Positions 1 through 10,803 of a stretch of 64,000 bases of DNA are shown here, piece after piece; positions within the stretch are counted from its first letter, which is position 1, and the number at the start of each line of letters is the position of its first letter. Both the position numbers and the translations under genes were made by a program. This stretch comes from Davidsoniella eucalypti (Eukaryota > Ascomycota > Sordariomycetes > Microascales > Ceratocystidaceae), in assembly GCA_004009845.1 (NCBI GenBank), contig RMBW01000017.1, forward strand, positions 124,001 through 188,000, read 5' to 3'. The notes beneath the pieces are model-generated. The model was not told the DNA's origin, did not search any database, and saw nothing but the letters and a program-made list of their open reading frames with translations.

Positions 1-594
1 AAGAACAAGCACCCTGTTACACACCAACAATTCATGGATCTCCTACGTCAACAACTTTCTAAGAGCTTGGAAAAAGGTGTTGTGGTTTTGGGAAAGGAGG
101 GTGCTTGTGGTGCTCTATTTCAGATAACACTACTGCAATTTGGCTATACCTTTGTTGCAAAGGGTGTTACTGGAGGGCGTGTTGTTGATCTACAGAAAGA
201 GGTAACTGTCTACAATCAGCTAAAGCCACTACAAGGTCATGGAATTGCAGTCTGTCTTGGCTCTGTTGACCTCAAGGCACTGGGTCAGACATACTATTAC
301 TGGTTTGATGTACGAATCGTCTACTTCATGTTATTATCTTATGGTGGTACAGAAGTCAAACCAAACTCGGTCACGGAGGAGTCTAGAGCAGACATTGCCA
401 GCACAGTCAGCTCTACTCTGAAAAAGATGCGTAACCTAGGGGTGGTTCATGGCGATGTCCGATGGCCAAATGTACTGCAAGGGGCTAATGGAGAGATCAC
501 TGTAATTGACTTTGACAGAGCCGATATCCTTCCAGCAGAGAGTGATATTTCATCTAATAAGAGGAGGAAGCTTTCAGAGGATGAAGGCAGATAA
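1..594 (+). CDS. Atypical protein-kinase-like domain protein, 5' partial
   Basis: The frame is open from the first base of the window, so the gene begins outside; the first internal ATG is at 34. The visible C-terminal part (about 197 residues) shows a kinase-like fold signature. A catalytic-loop motif HGDVRWPNVL has the aspartate and asparagine of the HxDxxxxN pattern, and VIDFDRAD stands where kinases have DFG. A basic KRRK stretch near the end resembles a nuclear localisation signal. Small kinase-like proteins of this kind, with HGDVR loops, are scattered in accessory regions of fungal genomes and resemble the C-terminal kinase domains of some crinkler-type proteins; that comparison is from memory. 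Substrate and role are unknown. The N-lobe (glycine loop and lysine) is largely upstream or divergent, so activity cannot be judged. The fragment lies next to long non-coding DNA. Confidence 0.6.
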   Translation, partial: KNKHPVTHQQFMDLLRQQLSKSLEKGVVVLGKEGACGALFQITLLQFGYTFVAKGVTGGRVVDLQKEVTVYNQLKPLQGHGIAVCLGSVDLKALGQTYYYWFDVRIVYFMLLSYGGTEVKPNSVTEESRADIASTVSSTLKKMRNLGVVHGDVRWPNVLQGANGEITVIDFDRADILPAESDISSNKRRKLSEDEGR

Positions 595-2307
595 CCTCTG
601 TCAGAGGCAAAACAGGAGGCGCTTTTTAACCATGTGGTTCGACTGGACTACTGCAGTGCACAGAGTCTTTTAAGTGAGCCACTCTAATGCTCATTTTCTG
701 GGTTTGGGCTTTTTTGACTTCTGTATCTGTATTAAGTATAAGCTAGTCTACATATAATCCTATTAACAACAGATGTAGTCCTTGGTTACTTTAATTATTC
801 TCAAGTTTCTACTGATAAATGGCTTCACTTGACTATATTTATGCCCAATCACTAAGTTTATATGTCATTGGGTTGGCTACCGGACAGATATTCAAAGACC
901 TCCGCTAGACACACTCAATGGCTTCTGTATGTTCAAGAAGACAACTGTCAAGGTCGACGTCGAAAGGTCGAAAAGGGCTAAGCAGCATTGAGCTAAACTT
1001 TGTTCACAGCCGTCCCCCTAGTAGGTTGTTGGAAAACACAGAGGAAACCCAAGGTGTTTTCATTGTGAGGGAGCGACTCAAAGGAAAAGCTATCACAGGT
1101 TTGTCTTGGCATGATCAAATGATGTGCAAAATACAACACGAGAAGAGCCGGAAATGTCGGGCAACTGGAACCTAAAGTGTTGCCCTCCGAGTGTGAGTGT
1201 GAGTTCCTGAGCAGCGGAGATGAGGCTCGAGAGACCAGCGATTACGAAAAGTGTAGAGAAAAGGGGGTGGGCGGTCGTTGGTGAGAATGACCCTCGAGAG
1301 GGGGAGAAACAGGCTCAAGGCCTCACAAAACGGTGCATCATGAAATAAATCAATAGATGCGAGAGAATGGATAGCGACATTGGCAATATGTGCTAATCAC
1401 TCTTAAGAACCCACGACGAAGGGGATTTTTTCGTCTTTGGACAAAGGAGGAGGCTCCGTGAACTTAAAGGTATCCTTTCCCTCGAAGCAAAATGATTATA
1501 TATGAGTACTTGGATTAGCTTGATGAGCTGGGCTAAGTTGGAGACAATATCATTTAGGACATGGCTTTGTCATTCGTATCTGTATAGTGAGCTGGTTATT
1601 ATATATTAATTCCGAAAATCCTTTGAAAATCAAGTTGATAAACTACGTAGTTAGGTCGAACAAAAATCCGGGGAACATTGTGGGAATACGGCATTTTTAT
1701 CTTCCCGTGTTGTTTCTCCGTACTTTGTGACTAATAGTAATCTCAAACCCATGACTAAGTTTTTATATGGCGGTGATCACAGCTTACTTACATATAGAGA
1801 TGTCGGTCTGTATAGGTTGTTGATCTACTACCTCAACCAAAACTTGAAAGAAACAAAGTCCCCAAGCTTAGCCGTCAAGTAGTAATCGTGACTAAAAGAT
1901 ACCAGGGGTCCTCTTCAAAGCTCAGCCTTTAAGCAAACTTTTGTATGATATAGTTAGCTGTGCTTGGCGTCTTTTCTGGGGTAATCGAGTCAAGTACGTA
2001 CCTTAGTCAATACTATGGAGACAAATGGCCATTTTGCCTGACGTGGTGAAGTTTCTTCGACTGAAACGTAGTTGTTCAAGATAAGAAAACGGTCCGTTCG
2101 GGACTAGGCACTTAGAGTTACAGTAGATTCTCGTCAAACCGTTTCCGGATAGATTTGAATTCTTAGACCGAAGTTCGGCTTAAGAGACCTATCTGCACAT
2201 GGCAATATGAGCGAAGGTCTTATTATAGGGTTAAGCGTGCGCCCTTGAAACTTGGCTGGATTAATGGTACTGATATCTTGGAAATCTGATAGCAAGTCGG
2301 GGCGACC

Positions 2308-2328
2308 GGGGGGGGGGGGGGGGGGGGG
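2308..2328 (+). repeat. Poly-G homopolymer, 21 bases
   Basis: An uninterrupted run of 21 G residues in otherwise AT-rich spacer. The length may be uncertain because such runs are hard to sequence and assemble. Confidence 0.85.
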
Positions 2329-2489
2329 TATCAATAATGAGGCATGCCCTATAGGCACAGAAAGAAAGACAGAACCTCACTAGCACGTCCTTGAAAGGAT
2401 GCCGAACTAATGGCAGTATTAATGATCTACTCTGACTTCTTCTAGAAGACTTCTATGCCGTCCCAAGCCAAGGTAAAGAGAGGAGAGGA

Positions 2490-2515
2490 GGGGAGAGGGA
2501 GGGAAAGGGGAGGGG
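2490..2515 (+). repeat. Potential G-quadruplex tract
   Basis: Five runs of three or four Gs are separated by loops of 1-3 bases within a purine-only stretch that starts near 2472. The arrangement meets the usual G3+N1-7 pattern for an intramolecular quadruplex. It lies 160 bp from the 21-G run. Confidence 0.6.
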
Positions 2516-3261
2516 CCGAAGGAGTTGAAGATGCACTGGCCCCCAGAAACCGGTGTTAGCCATATGGGCCAAAACTGATTTGACCCTGCTCTGTAGATAG
2601 GCCACGGTAAGCAATTGGCCGTGCCTCCCAAGAACGAGATTTCAACTACATTCACATGCCGTAGTTGCGTGTGTCGTGCACAGCCGTGGCGTTGAGTGTG
2701 GGGGGGGGGCTATATGTGGTATTGAGATTTACGGGCTGTGTTTTGCTATGCTCTGCCGTAGCAATGAGACAGAAAAGATTGCCAGCTCAGCATCTTGAAC
2801 GATACAAACAAACAAAACAGCGTGATACTAGCAGGCCGGCCGGCCATGACCGGACTTTGTAGAGCTCTGGCTTTGAAGATCGTATGTAGGTGGGCTTGTG
2901 CGGGTACCATTTTAAGCATTTCTTGGCATTGGCAGCCTAGGATAGGTTCTTAAAGATGCGCGTGGATATAATATAGCCTTGGCGACAAGCATCGAGACCG
3001 GCGGCGTCCACCGCTAGATCTTGATATTGATGGTACTAAAGAATACGGCGCCACACAGAGACCACTAGGGCAGACCACTGTCGTTCCCACATCTCAGCCA
3101 CTAGCCGGCTCTAGGAACTGCGGGCTTTCAGCTCTGTCTAGCCTTTAAGAAATGCCGCTTGTGAGGATATGGCGAGGAAAGCCGGCTTCTCAGATGAAGG
3201 GGCTGGTTCGAGACGTACTGATAAGTACACTGAAAACAGAACAGTGAAAAAGGGCAGACCG

Positions 3262-3290
3262 TGTACTGTACTGTACTGTACTGTCCTGTA
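3262..3290 (+). repeat. Pentanucleotide microsatellite (TGTAC)n
   Basis: Four perfect TGTAC units are followed by one imperfect unit (TGTCC) and a partial one. No gene overlaps it. Confidence 0.85.
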
Positions 3291-4204
3291 TTATTCCCTG
3301 TAGCAGTGTTACACCCGCAGAATTCGTTATCAGCCCGATGCGACGTAGCTATCAAACCAAATACAAAGATGCAGCAAAATAAACTACTAACAAGAATTCA
3401 CGTAGGATCGCAAGCCAGGCCAAAAATAAAGTTCGGCCCTCTCGTGCGCGACTGTGCTGATTTTTTTGGTGCAGCTCAGCGGCGCTGTGATTCGCGCTAT
3501 TTTCGAGCTCTATCCAGGCGTCTAGACTACGCAAACCCCCCGTTTTGAAGCCCCGCTGTACGCCTTTCCTGTCGACCGATCTCCAACATCATTGTAGCGA
3601 CCTGATTTGAAGCTTCTCACCAATCGCATCGTTTTTCGGCGAAGAAAAAAGAAAAGGACACACGAGGCGTCCAATACAGACAACCAAGGAAAAAATCGAA
3701 CCAAGCAGAAAGAAATGCTGAATTTTACAGTCTCTGAGCCGGAAAAGCGCCAGGGTTCCCAAAGCAGAAAAAGAAACGTCTCCCTGCGTAAGCTGGAAGA
3801 ACGGCGTGTTTCAGGCTATTTTGCATTCCCTTTTTCTGGTCAACTCGAGCGTGTACATGTGAATCTCAGACGATCATTTTGCTGCCTTTGGAGCATCCCC
3901 AGACATACCAAAAGGCAGAGGCAACGTACGAGTCACGGTGCCCGTCTATGGCAAAGTCTAGTCCAGCAAAACAACTAAACCTGCTGTTCCTAATCCAAAA
4001 AGGCCCTTAATCCTTCTGGAACGACACCCCGGCTCTGGGCCATCCGAGATGCCCTCCAAGCTCGGCCAGGGAATAACGCTGCATCTTTTATCTTTGTTGG
4101 CGAGGAAAACTAGTGCGGTGACAGGTCGTTAGCTCTATATCTAGACACTTTCCTGATCTGTCAAGTACCAACTTAAATAGAGCCTCGCTCCCGCTTTTCT
4201 CCCT

Positions 4205-4446
4205 AGTGTCTTTTTTTTTTTCCTTCTTACTATCACTTGGTCGGCGCTCTGTTTTGCCTTTCGTGTCTTTCTACCCGTGCTGCAACTCCGTCTATAATCT
4301 CCCTTTAGACGTACTCACCTAATACCTCTCTCTCGCTCTATCAGCACTGGTGTAGTGATACTCAGGCAACTCACTTCGTCATCTCTCACGGGCTCCTTCT
4401 CCCTCTCATAGCCTCTTCTCTATCCGCCACTCTAACCTTCGGCACC
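4205..4446 (+). promoter_or_regulatory. Pyrimidine-rich leader of the permease gene
   Basis: About 240 bases of C/T-rich sequence, including an 11-T run at 4211-4221, directly precede the permease start codon. CT-rich stretches of this kind are common just upstream of or within 5' leaders of well-expressed fungal genes. An A/T-rich element (AAATAG) lies near 4174. No specific operator was recognised. Confidence 0.4.
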
Positions 4447-6149
4447 ATGGGCGACTCTGAAAAGACGTCGCCGGCCCTGTCGGCCACGGATCATGCGACC
4501 GGCATGGTCCTTGACCCAGAAAACGATATGAGTGTCGACACACAACTCAAGCGTGGCCTGAAGAGTCGTCACATTCAGTTCCTCGCTCTTGGTAAGCAAC
4601 CCTAACACAGTGAACCCTACGATGAGTGACATCCTAACTAAACTCTCTTTCTCTAGGTGGTGCTATCGGAACTGGTCTGTTTGTTGGTTCGGGCTCGATT
4701 CTACACAAGACAGGCCCGGCCGCCCTCTTCCTGTCGTACATCTGCATGATGGGTCTTGTGTATTTCATCATGAACTCCATTGCCGAAATTGTCGTCTATC
4801 TTCCGCTCAAGGGCATTACTATGCCGTACTTCACTAAGCGCTTTGTCGACCCGTCTCTTTCGTTTGCCGCCGGCTGGAACTATTGGTATGCCTACACCAT
4901 GCTTACGGCAGCCGAAGCAACTGCTGCCGGCATCATCATCGACTACTGGAACCCGCCGGTCAACGTTGGCGTATGGATTGCCATCGTGCTGGCCATCATG
5001 TTGTTCCTGAACATCATCGCCGTCGAGGTCTTTGGTGAAGCTGAGTTCTGGTTTGCCAGCATTAAGCTGATCACCATCGTAGGCCTCATCATTCTCGGTG
5101 TCGTCATCTTCTTTGGCGGTGGCCCTAACCAGACCTCTGTGCGTGGCTTCCACTACTGGAATGACCCCGGTGCCTTTGCCGAGTACGAGGCCTCCGGTAA
5201 CACTGGCAAGTTCTTGTCCTTCTGGCGTGCCTTCATCAGTGCCGGTTTCTCGTTTGTCACTTCACCCGAACTCATCGGTATTGCTGCTGGTGAGTGCGAT
5301 GCGCCGCGTCGTAACCTGCCCAAGGCCGCTAAGCGCTTCGTGATGCGTCTGGCTGTCTTCTACGGATGTGCGTCTCTCGTCATTGGCATCATGGTCCCAT
5401 ACAATGATGAGCGTCTACTGGGTGCTGCCGATGCTAGTGCTTCGCCATTCGTTATCGGTATCCAGAACGTCGGCATCAAGGGCCTTAACCACGTGATCAA
5501 TGCCGCCATCCTGACCTCAGCTTGGTCTGCCGGAAACTCCTTCCTCTACTCGGGCTCGCGTATCCTGTACTCCATGGCCAAGATTGGACACGCACCAGCC
5601 ATCTTCACCAAGACGTCCAAGAAAGGTGGTGTGCCGTGGGTTGCTGTATTGGCGACGTGGGTGCCTAGTCTTCTCGCCTTCCTCAACGTATCGACTAGTG
5701 GCGCGCGCGTCTTCAACTGGTTCACCAACATCTCGACCATCTCAGGCTTCATTGCTTGGATTGTCGTGCTGATTACGTACCTGCGCTTCCGCAAGGCCAT
5801 GATCTTCAACAACATGATGGACGTGCGCCCCTACCAGACCCGGCTACAACCATATGGCTCGTGGTTTGTGCTGTTCATGATTTCTCTACTCACCGTGACC
5901 AACGGCTTCCAAATATTCATCCCGCGCAACTGGAATGTGTCTGATTTCCTAGCAGCTTACATCACCCTACCTATTTTCTTGTGCCTTTTCATAGGCCACA
6001 AGTTGGCCACACGCAACAAGAGATGGTATATTCCCGTCGAGGAGATCGATGTCGTTACTGGCAAAAAGGAGATGGATGACTTGGAGTTGATGGACCGGCC
6101 GCCTGTGGCCAAGAACTGGTTGGAGAAGGTGTGGTTCTGGATTGCCTAA
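4447..6149 (+). CDS. Amino-acid permease (APC superfamily, Dip5-like)
   Basis: Two exons, 4447-4591 and 4657-6149, are joined across a 65-bp intron (GTAAGC donor, CTAAC branch point, TAG acceptor) to give 545 residues. Splicing restores the family hallmark around residues 45-60, LALGGAIGTGLFVGSG, the start of the first membrane helix. About 12 hydrophobic segments follow. The motif GGGPNQ..GF.YWNDPGAF after helix 5 is typical of the fungal amino-acid permease group containing Dip5 (acidic amino acids); the C-terminal VEEIDVVTGKKEMDDLE tail is also characteristic. It is a plasma-membrane proton symporter by family knowledge; the exact substrate is not readable. The start codon has a good context (CACCATGG), and the short hydrophilic N-terminus is normal for regulated, endocytosed permeases. 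Codon use matches other housekeeping genes here. There is no close neighbour, so no operon-like context. Confidence 0.92.
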
Positions 6150-9100
6150 AATAGCAAGGTTTTCTGGGATACCGTACAGGAAAGGCATTGGTGCGGTTGC
6201 GTTTTATTTTTCACTTCACATGATATCATCACCTAATATCTTTTACATAATATACAATATCAAGCTGTCTTCGTTACATCTCTCTGATCTCATAAAACAC
6301 TGTCAATTCTCTCCTAAGATGTGACAACGGGTGTGCTCTTGATGATTATCAATGTTGCGTTCCTAGCCATGCAATAAATTCTTGATGATGATATTCAAAG
6401 AGCGGATCTGAAAAAATGTTACCTGTGTATCTCTTTAAGTCCCCGAAAAAGGGATCCTCATCCACTAGTCTACATTTCATCCCATTTTGTCGTATTATCG
6501 ACTCTCCCGGTGATTTCAAAGCCAATATAAAGCCTACTAGTTTATCAAAGTACGGCATATATCAGGACTATTAGCACTAATACTAACATTTAGACGGTTC
6601 AGTCTAGATATTCTCCTCAGCCACAGCAAGGAACAATCAGACGAGGCAGGATATTAAAATTATGAGAGAACTAGAACAAAAGCCACAAACAATATTACGT
6701 GACGTTCCCGTAAGCCCTAAGCAGACCCTAGTCCATTCGAGGACCAACGATGTTGATAACCCCAACCCTAATGATACATGAACGACTTCCACGATGTATT
6801 ACGACGAGAAAATCAGTACAGATAATATAACACAATAACGCCACTGACTCACTTTTGATTTCTACATTTGGACGCAATAAGAGGAGAAAGTAAGAAAGGT
6901 GTAATACTTTGCATTACTTAGTTGCCGATCTTGTTCCAACTTTCTCTTTATTCCCCATGTTTGGGGCGTAGATCTTGCTATTGCTGCTGGTTATTATAGC
7001 GGCGATTTGATTCTGATTTCCTGCCTTCTTTCCATGCCCCTCTTTTCAAGTCAGACTCGAGTGCTACAAGAAAGTGCATAAGTGTGTTGTTATTGAGTTT
7101 TCTGATTGCTACCTTGCTTCCTTCTCATCCTTGAGTTCATCATATGTCCTAGTGAGCTCGAAAGAATAGTCCTTTCCACGTTCGGTTCAACTATTACCGG
7201 AGATTTCATGATATCGTAATGGGGACGGGGAGGGCTAAGAAGGAAGTATCTGTATTCGGGGAAGGAAGGGCGAGAAAAAAAGCACTAGTTGCCAGAAAGT
7301 AGCGAATCAGTAGGCTGGGATAGTCGACGATCCAAGCCTGGTCAGATCACCTTTCTAGATCCCTGATGGTGATCAACTCAACTGGGAACCATTTTCTGTT
7401 ATCTGCTGTAAGCCCTAGTACTGTGGTGAAAGAAGGCTAGAAAATTAACACGGGATCACTGACTGGATAGGATGAAATTGGTGGGCTTGATTACAGGGTA
7501 AGTTTAGCTACTACTATTGCTATGTACTATCACTAGTATCTCTAGTTGTGGCTAGACGCTGCTGTTAGGAGTGCTGATAGAACGCCTGTCACGGCTTGTA
7601 TAAGAATGGTGATACAGTGCTACAAGGTGCACTATACAGGCTCATGTAATATATTCAATCGGCCCTCTTCTAGCAGTAGCCTTCCGAAGCTCTTTCGGCC
7701 TTGGATAGACACATCACTTTATTATGTTTGGGTCTGAATTCACTATATAACAGTTATTTCCGAGAAAATTTACTCAACCTGAAATAGATCCCTCGACAAC
7801 TAGCTCACGGAATGGAAAAAAAGAACAATCAAAGAGATGAAGCGATGAGAAGGGAAACATTCTTATCCAAGCCTGACTCGACTAAGAAATATAGCATTGC
7901 ATAGGCGGTGGTGGAAATGAGTTACAGCATCACTTGGGCGAGAAGATGACCTAGTCAGCTAGAGTAAATTCATCCAAGAGCTCTTGGCTCCCGAGAAAGA
8001 TGCGAGGAGGCAAAGGAATAGAGTGTCCTGGGGTGACGGCACACGACAGATCATCCAGCGTTTTTGTAGGCATATATATAGTGAGTGGTTAGTAGTATTG
8101 GCTTCTTGTGCATAACTCACCAAGCATATTGTTTAGGTGATATGTATCATGTACTGTACCGTTAGAGCCTGTCACTCTCGATTTTATATAGCGAGCCTTT
8201 CCGCAACCGACTCAGTAAGTTGAGTGGTAGACGGGGGGAAAATATGACTAGAATGCCCTCGGACATTCTAACCCAGTTACTAGGAAGCGAGACGCTTAAT
8301 GATGACTCGTCGTTGCGAGAGGTGGAAATCAAGTAGTAAAAGTCCGGTAGAAACAGGTAGAACCAGAGACGCAATGTGTTTCGTAAACGATGGAACAAGA
8401 ATAGTCGCTAGATAGACAACGAGACAAACAAACAAACAAGCAGGCAAGCAAGCCTGCATCGGTGCGTCGATCTCTGATTTGCGGTACTATGTCTGGTTCG
8501 GGTCCCCCTTCTCTACTCTTTCTTAGGTAATATATATGCCGCTATCACAGGGCTAGCAAGTACTTGAAGAAGATAAAAAGAAAGATAAATAGAGGAAGAG
8601 AGAGAGGAAATGACCTAATCCGTTGCTTATCATAATAGTAATGCTGGAAATTGACGAGGTAGGCAGGCCGGACTGGACTAAATAAAAGTAGGGCTATCGA
8701 CGACACCCACTTCACCAAACTTCGGCTATTAGACATGATCAGCACCGAGCGCGTAGAAGCCGTAAGATAATGCTTCAGCCTGTTGGTGTGAGAGAAGAAA
8801 GATTGCAGGAACAGAGAGAGAAGAGAAGAGAAGAGCTGTCGCTGGAGGGGAAAGAAGATACCGAGACGGCTCTTCCCTGTCTAGAATAGCACATACAAGG
8901 CGGGAGAGCAGAAGAAAGATAGAGCGGCCCTATATATATTGTACATAACCGTTGGGTTGTCCGCCTTCTTTCTTGTGAACCAGCCAACTGCGTCTCTGGT
9001 TCGGCAAGTTGCCTCTCTGCCTCAATATTTCGGTCCCCTCTCCTCCTCAAATCTGGAACAGATCCCCCAAACGCTTCCTTTTTCATCATCTTTTCCTTCT

Positions 9101-9313
9101 ACACTGTTCCCGTTACAGCCTTCTGTCTCACGTCAACATATCTTGCCTTGTCTTTTTTTTTCTTTCCTTCTCTGTGTTCTCTTGTTATGCTGTCAGTGTC
9201 TCGGTCTGAAACCGCGTCTGTCAAGCTATACATTAGCAGCACCTATCACTTCATATATAGCGTGAGCAAGTACCATAGGCGGTTGATCGGATCATATCAG
9301 CGTTTTATTAAGC
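6150..9313. other. Intergenic region, 3.2 kb, no supported gene
   Basis: Only short, compositionally random open frames are present. The last 700 bases (about 8600-9313) are rich in C/T and GA tracts and form the probable promoter and leader of the gene starting at 9314. Nothing else was recognised. Confidence 0.6.
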
Positions 9314-10581
9314 ATGAGCCGCACGCCGTTGTACACCCTCGCTTTAGTCGGGTAAGTTCCTCTTTTTTTTTTTCCTTTGCCTAGTAGCTCTAGGTTATAA
9401 CTCCTACCAGTTCTACGTGTCGTCTCCGTTCGTCTCGGTTAGGTTCGTCTTGGGGCGGCCCTGGTGACTCGGCTCTTGAGCTAGTTCTTCCTTGCTCCTT
9501 TCTCTCGCTTGGCTTGTCATAACTAACCAACTCCCCTCTTCTTCTGGTTGGGCTTGTCTATAGGTCATGCTCGGGTAGCGCCAGCCGTCACGACTTCATC
9601 GGTGTCGTTGAACTAAACGTGTACGAGCGCTTCACAGCCGAGAGCTTCGATTCCTATCCTCAGCCCAAGTTAGCGCCAGACGACATTCTAGTCCTGACCC
9701 CGCGTTACTTCCTTCCATCCTCGTTCCGCATCGTCATCAACAAGCTAATCCACACCTCGCTCCCCCCAAAGTCGGGGTTTGACGTCTTCTCGACACGATA
9801 TTGTGCTAAGCGTACTCGTGAGCTCTTCCGCACTAACAATCTCAAGCTGTTCCGCAGCCTGATCGTCGACCTAGCCGACCGCGTGCGCCGCGTCGAGGCC
9901 ACCAAAGCCGCCTTCGATGAGCTATACGAGCGTAGCAGCCCTACCACTATTGCCCGTAGCTTTGGCCGACAACTCCATAACAACATATCCCTGCTAGGCC
10001 GTCAGCTTGGGCTGCCCGAGGAAGAAGGCCGCAGTCTGTGTGCCACATTGGACCGTATCCTGACGGCGCAGAGCGTGCAAGATCGCTGGGCAGCGACTAT
10101 CCGCTTGATTGTGCCGCTAGAGCGCCTAGTCGATCGTCACGTGGCGCTACGCGGCGAGCAGGTACGCGCAGAAAACGCTGCGCTGGTCCGCGAAGCTAAC
10201 GAACTACTAGGCGGCGCCGGGCCGTATATCAGCGAGGAAGAACGTATCGTACAAGTCGAAGAGGAGGCCGAGCTCGAGGCCGACAAGAACTGGGACTATG
10301 TGCGCAATAAAGTTAGTAACTCGTCGGTCGAGCACACGGCCGATCTGGACGCGGACCTGGAGACGCAACATCTCGATGCCTGGACGGCTAACTTGTTACT
10401 CTTGAATGGTATGACGGCTATCTTTCGCCGCTATCTAAGCTCGTCTGATCGCAGCGATGCTGGTCGCTATCCGACTATCAACCGTTTAGTAATCAGTGAG
10501 TTGACGAGAACCAAAGGCCGCTTTAGTTGGGCGGTGGGTTTACAGAGGCCGACTCTCAAGGCTGCGTTAATGTCGGTATAG
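9314..10581 (+). CDS. Hypothetical protein, unrecognised, 351 residues
   Basis: I do not recognise this family. A 13-codon first exon (9314-9351, ATG in AGCATGAG) joins a main exon (9564-10581) across a 212-bp intron with a GTAAGT donor, a CTAAC branch point and a TATAG acceptor. The join keeps the frame (LALVG|SCSGSASRHDFIG). The main exon has strong coding character: high third-position GC, few rare codons and no in-frame stop over 1 kb. The predicted protein is soluble and mostly helical, with a charged stretch rich in Glu and Ala near residues 215-260 that may form a coiled coil. No transmembrane segment, metal cluster or catalytic motif was seen. It is convergent with the PARG-like gene, only 222 bp apart. 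The intron is the longest in the window, about three times the usual size, so an extra small exon inside it cannot be excluded. Confidence 0.65.
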
Positions 10582-10803
10582 GTTAGTGCGGAGGCAGATT
10601 TCATAAATACGAGAGTATTGGTTAGGGTGGGAAATTAATATGGGATATAGGTACATGTATACATAGACATATATATATATATATTGCAAATGATATTGAT
10701 AAATAACGAGATTGAATAGCTGTTCAAAGTTCTCCCCCAAAACGCCAATAAGAAGACACATTCTTCGTACCAGATATCAATACCGAGGTGACCCAAGCAG
10801 ATA

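Larger units (their letters stand above)
595..4446. other. Intergenic region, 3.9 kb, no supported gene
   Basis: No open frame here looks like a conserved protein. The longest (3607-3978, plus strand) has a low-complexity basic composition and no recognisable domain. Noted inside: a 21-G homopolymer (2308-2328), a G-quadruplex-like purine tract (2490-2515), a TGTAC pentanucleotide repeat (3262-3290) and the pyrimidine-rich leader of the permease gene (about 4200-4446). Confidence 0.6.

Noticed and set aside
918..1175. 85-codon frame near the kinase-like gene
   Set aside because: No continuity with the kinase frame and no recognisable motif.
3607..3978. 123-codon frame on the plus strand
   Set aside because: Lys/Arg-rich low-complexity sequence, no domain, no splicing partner, and it lies in spacer with stop-poor composition. 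Probably random.
6150..9313. tRNA genes in long spacers
   Set aside because: No A-box/B-box pair with clover-leaf pairing was found by eye in this or the other spacers; a tRNAscan-SE run would be decisive.
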